Under the pieces are notes generated by a model that was not told where the DNA came from, searched no databases, and was given only the letters and a program-made list of their open reading frames with translations. A stretch of DNA of 64,000 nt from Rutpela maculata (taxonomy: Eukaryota > Arthropoda > Insecta > Coleoptera > Cerambycidae): positions 33,434,655 through 33,498,654 of the forward strand of contig OW386289.2 in NCBI GenBank assembly GCA_936432065.2, given 5' to 3'. Shown here one piece after another: positions 56,976 to 64,000 of this stretch. Position 1 is the first letter of the stretch. Each line of letters begins with the position of its first letter. The position numbers and the translations under genes were made by a program.

Positions 56976-58863
56976 ACAGAAACGAAAGAAATTCGACAGA
57001 AAGGCTCTGAAAGGTTACCTAGTGGGTTACTGTGGTGACAAAGATGGATATCGAGTCTGGGTACCTGAGAAAAATGATGTTTTTGTGAGTCGAGATATTG
57101 TTTTCAAAAATGAAAAGACATCCAGAGAAATAATTAAACTTCCTGCTATTAATTGCAATGTTGATTCTGGAAATGAATTAAATACAGAAGAGTTGCATCA
57201 TGATGTTGAGGAAGAGGATCATATGGATGAACTTGACATTAATAATAATTCACAATTGGTATTGAACATTCCAAATTTGCGAAGCAGAGATAACATCAGG
57301 ATGCCATCAAGATATCAAGACTTTGTCATGTTGGCCTCCAGTGGAGAACCAGTTACATTTAAAGATGCAATGTCGTCAGAAGATTCTATTCAGTGGAAGA
57401 TAGCTATGGAAGAAGAGATGGCTTCGCTGAAAGAAAATGAAGTCTGGGAACTGGTGAGTCCACCTCAGGGAAAGAAATGTCTGAAGAGTCGCTTGGTTTA
57501 TAAAATCAAACAAAAAACGGATGGCAGCATAGAGCGCTACAAGGCAAGGTTGGTTGCCAAGGGCTATCTTCAGGAACCTTATGTTGATTTTAATGATATC
57601 TTCAGTCCTGTTGTTCGTTGGGACTCGATTAGAGCTGTTCTAAGTATGGCGGCCAATGAAAACTTGAAAATTAGTCAGTTTGACGTTAAAACTGCCTTTT
57701 TATATGGAGAACTTGAAGAAGAACTTTTTATATTACAACCTGAAGAGTTCAATGATGGCACATGTCGTGTCTGTAAGTTAAAGAAAAGTCTCTATGGCCT
57801 TAAACAAGCACCCAGGTGCTGGAACCAGAAGTTTTCAAATTTCCTTGAAAAATGTCATTTACAGCAAAGTAACTCAGATCCGTGCCTTTTTGTAAATAAA
57901 AATAAAACTTTAATTGTGCTGCTGAAGGTCGATGATTGGCTGGTAATTTCGAGAGAAGACACTGTTTTAAACAAATTCTTGAAAGTCTTACAGGACAACT
58001 TCAGTGTGAAAGTGGGGTCCGCTGACTGTTATTTGAGAATGCAAATTCATCGTCGTGGTGATAGTTCAATTTTTGTTAATCAGGAAGCTTATGCTAAGAA
58101 AGTGTTGGAAAAATTTAACATGGATATATGCAATCCTGTATCAACTCCTATGGAGAAAGACAACAGTGGTGATTTAAATGAAATTGATATAATTAGAAAT
58201 GTTCCATATCGTGAAGCCATTGGGAGTTTATTGTACTTATTTAATGTCTCAAGGCCTGATATTACATATGCAGTTAATTATTTGTCACAATTCTTAGATA
58301 AACCTCAAAAGAAACACTGGACCTCGGTAAAAAGAATAATGAGATATATAAGGGGAATTTTGTATCAGTCTGAACGTAAGAGTGGTATTCTCGAAGCTTT
58401 TACGGATGCAGATTATGCCGGGTATGCTGCAACTAGAAATTCAACTTCTAGAATGGTATTCAAATATAGTAACGGAGCCATAACGTGGATGAGCAAGCGA
58501 CAAAAGTGCATTGCACTTTCAACCACTGAGGCTGAGTTTGTTGCTGCCTCTCAGGCTACACAGGAAGTAGTATGGCTTATAAGGCTGTTGAATGAAATAT
58601 GTCAATTGACGTCGGTTCCGGTTTTACAAATAGATAATGAAAGTGCCATTCGGTTGGTGAAGAACCCAGAACTCCATCAACGGTCTAAACATATAGATGT
58701 CAGATACAAATTTATTCAACTAAAATATCACGAGGGAGTTCTTGATGTGAAACATGTTTCTAGCAAGAAGCAAATTGCAGATGTGTTTACAAAAGTGTTA
58801 TTAAAGGGACAATTTTGTTACCTCAGGTCTTTGCTAGGAATGATTAGTGTTGACAATTTTTAA
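56968..58863 (+). CDS. pol: Copia pol C-terminal part: integrase tail, RT and RNase H
   Basis: An open frame of 631 codons. It opens with the integrase C-terminal GYLVGYCGDKDGYRVW block (residues about 14-29). RT follows with MEEEMASLKENEVWELV, YKARLVAKGY, ISQFDVKTAFLYGELEEELF and SLYGLKQAPRCW. The catalytic box reads LLKVDDWLVIS, so the usual tyrosine before VDD is lysine. RNase H shows FTDADYAGYAATRNSTS, ALSTTEAEFVAASQA and DVRYKFIQLKYHEG, with acidic residues present. The ATG at 56968 is not a natural start; the frame belongs to the Gag-Pol polyprotein upstream. The stop lies 25 bp before the 3' LTR. Confidence 0.9.
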   Translation: MPKQKRKKFDRKALKGYLVGYCGDKDGYRVWVPEKNDVFVSRDIVFKNEKTSREIIKLPAINCNVDSGNELNTEELHHDVEEEDHMDELDINNNSQLVLNIPNLRSRDNIRMPSRYQDFVMLASSGEPVTFKDAMSSEDSIQWKIAMEEEMASLKENEVWELVSPPQGKKCLKSRLVYKIKQKTDGSIERYKARLVAKGYLQEPYVDFNDIFSPVVRWDSIRAVLSMAANENLKISQFDVKTAFLYGELEEELFILQPEEFNDGTCRVCKLKKSLYGLKQAPRCWNQKFSNFLEKCHLQQSNSDPCLFVNKNKTLIVLLKVDDWLVISREDTVLNKFLKVLQDNFSVKVGSADCYLRMQIHRRGDSSIFVNQEAYAKKVLEKFNMDICNPVSTPMEKDNSGDLNEIDIIRNVPYREAIGSLLYLFNVSRPDITYAVNYLSQFLDKPQKKHWTSVKRIMRYIRGILYQSERKSGILEAFTDADYAGYAATRNSTSRMVFKYSNGAITWMSKRQKCIALSTTEAEFVAASQATQEVVWLIRLLNEICQLTSVPVLQIDNESAIRLVKNPELHQRSKHIDVRYKFIQLKYHEGVLDVKHVSSKKQIADVFTKVLLKGQFCYLRSLLGMISVDNF

Positions 58864-58880
58864 ATTATGGAACTTGATTT

Positions 58881-58888
58881 AGGGAAAG
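58881..58888 (+). promoter_or_regulatory. Polypurine tract of the copia element
   Basis: AGGGAAAG immediately precedes the 3' LTR, where the plus-strand primer is expected. It is short but all purine. Confidence 0.7.
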
Positions 58889-59009
58889 TGTTGTAAATAA
58901 ATCAAGTTAGCATTATATAGTATTGTTGTACTGTCAATCTGAGTTTTATACTTTGTAATTTGTCTGTCACAGACTGTTTAATAAACGTATTTCTTATTCA
59001 ACTTTAATA
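58889..59009 (+). repeat. Copia 3' LTR, 121 bp
   Basis: It matches the 5' LTR at 120 of 121 positions. It is followed by the GTAAC target copy and the continued minisatellite. Confidence 0.95.
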
Positions 59010-59049
59010 GTAACCTACTGCGCATCCATACTACTCGAGGTAACCCACT
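59010..59049 (+). repeat. 30-bp minisatellite, right remainder
   Basis: GTAACCTACTGCGCATCCAT, ACTACTCGAGGTAACCCACT continues the unit pattern seen before the copia element, then stops. Confidence 0.85.
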
Positions 59050-59290
59050 TATTATAGAATCAAGAAAATAACGAAGATCTATAAACACCGTACAGATTGC
59101 ATGGTATTTGAAATCGTAGAAGCTAGACACACACGCGATGACGCGTCTCTGACGTTATCTCCTCATCTATCCTTGAAACATTGGTGTCAATTTAGCAACT
59201 TGCTAAAATAATCAGGCAGGCACGTTGATGTTCATTTGTTCACAGGACTCGAATTACAATGCAACCTGTAGGTGTTAAAATCTTAAAATT
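59050..59290. other. No recognisable gene
   Basis: Short unique stretch between the minisatellite and element E copy 6. No motif. Confidence 0.4.
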
Positions 59291-59545
59291 CCACACCTAG
59301 ATTTTCTATCCAAGTCTCTCACAACGAAAAAAAATTTTATACTATATTTGCACTTCACTATGTGGAAATTATTGTTTATGAAACTTTAATAACATAATAT
59401 TTGAAATCGTCTACCCCAAAAACCTACAAAACGATATGCCACATCGGTAGTAGGGGTGGGGGTGGTGGTGGTAGTAAAGTAAAAAAAAAATGAGGCCTTA
59501 GGTTCTTGTATACACGCTAAATTACAATTTTAGTTTTTTCTATTA
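59291..59545 (-). mobile_element. DINE-1/Helentron-like element E, copy 6 (inverted, truncated)
   Basis: CCACACCTAGATTTTCTATC, CAAGTCTCTCACAACG and a G-rich GGTGGGGGTGGTGG stretch correspond to the 3' half of element E in inverse orientation. The 5' half with the GTCT tract is missing. Confidence 0.7.
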
Positions 59546-59589
59546 TATACAGTGTGACCCATCTCAAGTGGACACACCTTCGTAGCTCA

Positions 59590-62543
59590 GTTATTGATAG
59601 ATAGATAGATTTATTGGCCAAAGATAATACAAAGTACATATGGCACGTCACAGATTACAAATAATAAGTTTATATAATAGAAACTTATTAAGTACATTTA
59701 ACATAATTCTGTAGGATTAAAAAAAATACAATAATAAATAGAAAGAGCGATAGACAAGCATAGGTACTATAAGTATATACGATTTTCAACTTAATAATAA
59801 TGAAATTAATAATTACATAAAAGAAAAAACTAAGTATCAGGACAAAAATAACTCAGCTATAAAAAAGCATTTAGTAGTAAACTATATACATACGATAAGA
59901 TGAAAAAAAGTCTAAAAACTTGCTTAGAGTAATAATAATAAAGTCAGTTGTCATTTGTTGCCTGTTCACAAACTCATTTATAGAATAGTACGCTCCTTCA
60001 AGGAGGAAGGTTTTAACTACTCTTTTGAAGTGGTTGTAATTTTCTATATTTTTATATTCAGGCGGTAGAGCATTATATAAAGAAACAAACTTATAATGTG
60101 GGGATTTCTCATATGCAGAAGTTCTGAGCTTCGGCAGTTGTAGATAGTGTCCATACCTCGTATGATGCTAATGTCCTTCATTAACTTTAACAAAAGTGTC
60201 AATATTTCTTTTCGTGAAAGTAATACATTTTAAAATAAATATACAGAGCACTATTAAAATTTAATTATTTTTAAAAGTGTATTTACAAGTTTCTAACCAA
60301 TCTAAATTAAAAATTAATCTAATAATCCTTTTTTGAGCGATAAAAACCCTTTCACTTTCTGTTGCAAAACCCCATATGGCAATGTTATATGATATATGGC
60401 TATAAGCTAGAGCATAATAAACATTCAAAATGACTTGCAAATTTAAATATGGTTTAATCTGATAAATAGCGAAGTAAGCTTTGCTTAAGTGGTTGCAAAT
60501 ATGATTTATATTCGACTGGAATGATAGATCAGAGTCAATTAATGTTCCGAGAAGTTTAGTATTTACAGAGAGCGGAATAGCAAGGATATTAAAATTGTCA
60601 GGCAGTATTTTCCTTAAATGGAAGTTTAGACAAACTGTTTTGTTTTCGTTTAGTATAACCTTATTTCTTTGACAATATATACTATATTCATCACATGCCT
60701 GCTCAGCTAACGCTTGGAGTTCCTCTGAAGTGTCCGCTGAAATAGTGATTGAGACATCATCTGCAAACATTGTAACTTTTCCAACACTAATATGTTTAGG
60801 TAGGTCATTAATAAAAAGCATAAATAGTAAAGGTCCCAACAGTGACCTCTGAGGAACTCCTAGAAGAACGTTAGTTGGACTGGATGTTTGCTGTCCAATT
60901 TTCATAATCAATTTTCTGTTAGTCAAGTAAGAACTAATCCAATTTAACATCATACCTCTTATACCAACGATGTACATTTTTTTTTAATAGAAAATCAGAA
61001 TTTACACTATCGAAAGCTTTCGTAAGATCGAACAACAAAGATATAACATATATACCATATATACCAATACCTTGATCAAGTTCCGAGTACACATAATTTA
61101 AACGATGGTATGAGGCTGTTTCCACAGATTTGTTGGAGATTCGTGTTGAGATTCTGTTAATAAATTGTAGTCTTCTATGAAAGAAATTATAAGTTATAGA
61201 CTATTCTTTCCAAAATTTTAGAGAATTCTGTTAGTAATGAAATTTGTCGATAGTTGTCAGGGATTTTATGAAGAGGAATAACTAGAGCCGTTTTCATTAT
61301 CGCAGGAAAAATACCTGATTGAACAGAGCCGTTTATCAGGCTGGTTAGTGCAAAAGATATATAAGGGAAAATTATTTTTATAATTTTTGAATTTATTCCG
61401 TCATTGCCTGTTCTTAGTATTTTTATTTTTTAAATTAGCAACTAACTTATACACATCATTTTTGGAAATGGGGTTAACTGACATAGTGTTATTTATATAA
61501 TTTGAAATTGTGCATGGTAATGAAAGTTTCTGGCCAAAATGCCTTGATAAAACTGTGCTGCAACTTGTAGTAAAAAAATATTGAAAATGTTTCCGCAATT
61601 ATGTTCGTATCAGTGATTATCTGATCGTTATCTCTTCATGTGATTATTTCTTGCCTTCTTTTTATTCTACCTAGTTTCTCATTCACTATCAACCATGCTT
61701 CTTTAGTCTTGTTGTTTGCTTTGTCAATCCGGTTGTTGAAATGTTTTTGTTTAGCTATTGTACTTTGTTTTTTATACTCATTTTTATGTTGGCGGTATAT
61801 GTCTTCTATTTCAGGTTGGTTACTATGTAGAGCATTCCAGAGCAATGTTTTTAAGTTATTACTCATTTCTCTCAGCTTCTCACTATACACGAGTTATTTC
61901 GAGCAATAGAATTTAGCTTATAAGTTACAAAAGGACAACATGCTTCTAAACACCACTTAATGTTTTCTATGAATTCATGGCACGCACTATTTATATCATT
62001 TTTATTAATAAGTTCGTAGAACATTGTCCAATTAATCTTTTTAATGTAATGAATCAGCTGATTAATATTTAATTGACTTAAGTTTCTGGTGACAAAATTA
62101 TGTTCTTTGACAGGACTATTCATTGTAGAAATTGTTGGTAATCTAAATGACAATATATGTGCAAAATGATCAGCTATATGAGGATTTATAATTTCACATT
62201 TGTATCGTTAAGTTTGTAGTCATGTAAGCAAGTGCACTAGAGGTTGTATCACCATTCCCATTTGTAAATATGCGTGTATGTTGACTTGTTATGTTTAGTT
62301 GAAAAGAATTAAGGACATCACATAAGATATTTCTGTATAGCCTTGTCTTGCTATAATCTATATAACCACATAATATAATATTACCAAAATTTTTTTCAGC
62401 TAATTTTAAAATTTCTGTCAATTTACTTATACAAATATTAAAATCACCACTAGGTGGTCTATATATCACAATAATTGCCAAATTCATTTCATTTAAAACT
62501 AGACTGGCTCCACTTACTTCAATGTGTATCGATTGTTTATTTA
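59590..62543 (-). pseudogene. Decayed LINE (endonuclease to RT), minus strand
   Basis: Pieces in order along the minus strand: endonuclease fragment IIVIYRPPSGDFNICI with IILCGYIDYSKTRL (62194-62487); linker pieces 61872-62153 and 61636-61890; RT pieces LLFDLTKAFDSVNSDFLL (about 61000-61065) and ISSYLTNRK, LGVPQRSLLGPLLFMLFIND, MFADDVSIT (60261-60977). At least four frameshifts or stops separate them, and the PQG glycine is replaced. The 3' region runs to a TCTA-type tail next to AATAAA (inverse of TTATTGATAGATAGATAGAT at 59594-59613). A PIF-type MITE interrupts or abuts the 5' end at 62544. Confidence 0.85.
60261..60977 (-). CDS. RT fragment of the decayed LINE, 238 codons
   Basis: This is the longest open piece of the LINE. 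It holds SSYLTNRK, GVPQRSLLGPLLF (residues about 40-52) and the catalytic FADDVSI (about 73-79), then CDEYSIYCQRNKVILNENKT and the thumb-like VFIAQKRIIRLI near the end. The FADD box is intact, but the piece lacks the N-terminal RT motifs, which lie in another frame upstream. It is not a functional gene. Confidence 0.8.
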   Translation of the reverse strand: MYIVGIRGMMLNWISSYLTNRKLIMKIGQQTSSPTNVLLGVPQRSLLGPLLFMLFINDLPKHISVGKVTMFADDVSITISADTSEELQALAEQACDEYSIYCQRNKVILNENKTVCLNFHLRKILPDNFNILAIPLSVNTKLLGTLIDSDLSFQSNINHICNHLSKAYFAIYQIKPYLNLQVILNVYYALAYSHISYNIAIWGFATESERVFIAQKRIIRLIFNLDWLETCKYTFKNN

Positions 62544-62728
62544 AGGTGCGTTTGCACGCATCCAGTAATTTAGTCGAGTCGTTTAGTAATTTAGTACTCT
62601 ACCAGTACTCGACCAATGCGGACAGCGCTTTCCACTAAGTCACTCCACTAAAACACGCTGTCCGCATTGATCGAGTACTAAATTACTAAACGACTTGACT
62701 AAATTACTGGATGCCTCCAAACGCGCCT
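62544..62728. mobile_element. PIF/Harbinger-like MITE, copy 2 (TTA target site)
   Basis: AGGTGCGTTTGCACGCATCC and CTCCAAACGCGCCT are inverted ends, flanked by TTA at 62541-62543 and 62729-62731. Its body matches 9395-9570, with a longer central palindrome near 62615-62655. Confidence 0.85.
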
Positions 62729-62806
62729 TTATAGAAATTAAATCTGTAGCTAACATTTTATCTTTTGTTAGAATTAGTGAGCCACCGTATATGTGTTCTG
62801 TTCTTA

Positions 62807-62889
62807 AGGTGCGTTGGCACGCATCCAGTAATTTAGTCGAGTCGTTTAGTAATTTAGTACTCGACCAATGCGGACAGCGTGTTTCAGTG
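62807..62889. mobile_element. PIF/Harbinger-like MITE, copy 3 (truncated)
   Basis: The left end AGGTGCGTTGGCACGCATCC follows TTA (62804-62806). The element stops about 83 bp in, where the SINE tail begins, so the SINE insertion or a deletion removed the right half. Confidence 0.8.
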
Positions 62890-62891
62890 TT

Positions 62892-63110
62892 TCTGTCGTA
62901 TTACCACAGATAATACGACCCCCTTCATCCATGAAGGCTCCGGAAGGGCCTTGTGCGGGAGGGGGCTACACATTTAGAGACAAGAGACACACATCCAATA
63001 TCCGAGTATGCTGGGATTAATTTCTCCTTCTGAAAAAATCCCAGTGCCACGGTCGGGAATCGAACCCGAAACCTAAAATTGTATTGTAAGTATCTAGTGC
63101 ACATAACACT
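62892..63110 (-). mobile_element. tRNA-derived SINE, copy 2 (inverted)
   Basis: Read on the minus strand, GGGTTCGATTCCCGACCG (B box near 63055) leads into GGCACTGGGATTTTTTCAGA and a body matching 5500-5650, ending at TCGTATTATCTGTGGTAATA. The terminal GTCGTATTACCACAGATAAT region forms a 10-bp hairpin. The 5' head is not sharply bounded. Confidence 0.75.
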
Positions 63111-63336
63111 GATGAGCTTCAAGGCTCTCAAGAACCCGCTTTCATGGTTAAAATTTTCTATAACCATAAAAGCAAGACCGTTGAGAGTCTTGAAGCACGT
63201 ATTTGCATTAAATACTTAGTGCAAAACACAATTTGATAATTGTGTGGTTCCCTCGACTAAACTTGACTGATTGTTCTATGATTAGCCTTTTTCTCAACAT
63301 CGAAATAATACATTTTTAATATGTCTTATATTTTAA
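63111..63336. other. No recognisable gene; short hairpin
   Basis: CTTCAAGGCTCTCAAG at about 63117 is mirrored by TTGAGAGTCTTGAAG at about 63180, with a GGTTAAAATTTTCTATAACC inner part, so a foldback of about 85 bp lies here. Confidence 0.5.
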
Positions 63337-63441
63337 CCTCCCCACAATAAAATTGTGGGAGGTTACTAAAATTAGTCCAAAATCCGAAAATTTACGTTTT
63401 GAGGTCCCAGGAATCCAAAAAAGTGGTTTTTGAAAAATGTC

Positions 63442-63472
<31 letters not shown>

Positions 63473-63620
63473 GTATGTTAGCACGATAGCGGCGAAACTA
63501 CTAAACAGATTTAGATACAAATTTTGCATGAGGCTTTCTTTAATGCTCCAAAAGATCTGAAAATGTTTTGGTTGAGATCGGATACGTTTTAGTGCCGTCT
63601 TGGCACAACAAGTTGTTTAT
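63337..63620 (+). mobile_element. Second DINE-like family: hairpin-GT-tract element
   Basis: It starts with the hairpin CCTCCCCACAATAAAATTGTGGGAGG (63339-63364) and has a (GT)n tract at 63441-63470 about 80 bp further on. It then continues AGCGGCGAAACTACTAAACA, parallel to the layout of element E (hairpin, spacer, GTCT tract, conserved body). The 3' end is not clear within the window. Confidence 0.5.
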
Positions 63621-64000
63621 TTTTTATGATTACTTACAATTTGCAATCGAACCATTGAAAAGCAATAAAAATTCTGATTTCACTCTTTCGATTTGGTTTC
63701 CGTGAAAAAAACTAAAAAACAAAATAACACGCTTCTTGTGTAAAATATATTTTATAGTCTAACCTAACGTTCGGTAAACTAGTGTGTTAAAGCGTGCAGA
63801 CTGTATGCTGAGTAGCCCGTCGGGCAGAGCGCGAAAAGCCTTCTCTTTCTTGACCTACCCAATACTGAAGTATAACCAGATGGGACCTTCACTACTTATT
63901 AAAGCATGTTATTTTACATAGGAAATCAAAATTGACGACACTCTCCATTGGTCGAGACCAAAGATATAAGAAAAAAACTAAAAAAAAAAGAAATTTAGAA
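63621..64000. other. No recognisable gene
   Basis: No motif identified up to the window edge. Confidence 0.4.

Larger units (their letters stand above)
54857..59009 (+). mobile_element. Ty1/copia LTR retrotransposon, nearly complete, young insertion
   Basis: Direct LTRs of 121 bp (54857-54977 and 58889-59009) differ at one position. A 5-bp target duplication GTAAC flanks the element (54852-54856, 59010-59014). The primer-binding site follows the left LTR, and an AGGGAAAG purine tract precedes the right LTR. Gag, protease, integrase, RT and RNase H occur in copia order but in alternating frames, so this copy could not make a full polyprotein unless the shifts are assembly errors. It lies inside the 30-bp minisatellite. 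Confidence 0.95.

Overview
This window looks like transposon-dense, AT-rich intergenic DNA from an arthropod, most probably an insect. The pointers are a copia element primed by an internal fragment of initiator Met-tRNA, Jockey-like and RTE-like LINE remnants, DINE-1/Helentron-like elements with GTCT tracts, and many MITEs. I could not place it to order. I found no convincing host protein-coding gene, no rRNA and no intact tRNA. One possible host exon (34461-34518) is listed with low confidence.

Layout. 1-8200: two inverted copies of a 2.4-kb subterminal-repeat element flank a LINE relic and a degraded copia pol relic; four further insertions split the copia RNase H domain. 8600-12650: foldback elements, a TWA-flanked MITE, a large imperfect palindrome and short tandem repeats. 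13166-16598: a hAT-like element carrying a nested hAT-like element and a TIR element (A) with a captured gene fragment. 15838-20520 and 28830-31372 are arms of a large inverted duplication; the left arm has since gained a 1.6-kb 5'-truncated LINE. Between them lie a perfect 34-bp hairpin, a 190-bp (TA)n tract, a 400-bp-class repeat, and a diverged repeat family into which TIR element C inserted. 31491-32600: four tandem units of about 310 bp, each with a complete type I hammerhead ribozyme on the minus strand. 33423-42245: hAT elements, LINE relics and MITEs. 43301-45095: TIR element B, with a spliced pseudogene. 45560-46850: Jockey-like relic. 49461-54391: DINE-like copies, two in tandem. 54480-59049: a 30-bp minisatellite split by a nearly complete copia element with 121-bp LTRs, target duplication and tRNA primer site. 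59590-62540: a decayed LINE; then TWA-flanked MITEs and a SINE.

Two observations stand out. First, the tandem hammerhead array resembles retrozyme or Penelope-like satellite biology and predicts circular RNAs of about 310 nt. Second, three TIR elements with different termini (A, B, C) each carry remains of one conserved protein family, recognised by an LPPT-SAA-H-R-Y-QVQ-WLG-WGW block and, in C, an upstream HA-G-DTTSAF block that resembles the GCDTTS-type loop of FEN1/XPG-like nucleases. That recurrence suggests the gene belongs to, or is repeatedly mobilised by, a poorly described group of TIR transposons.

All assignments were made by reading the sequence; no database search was run, so family names are by recognised motif only.
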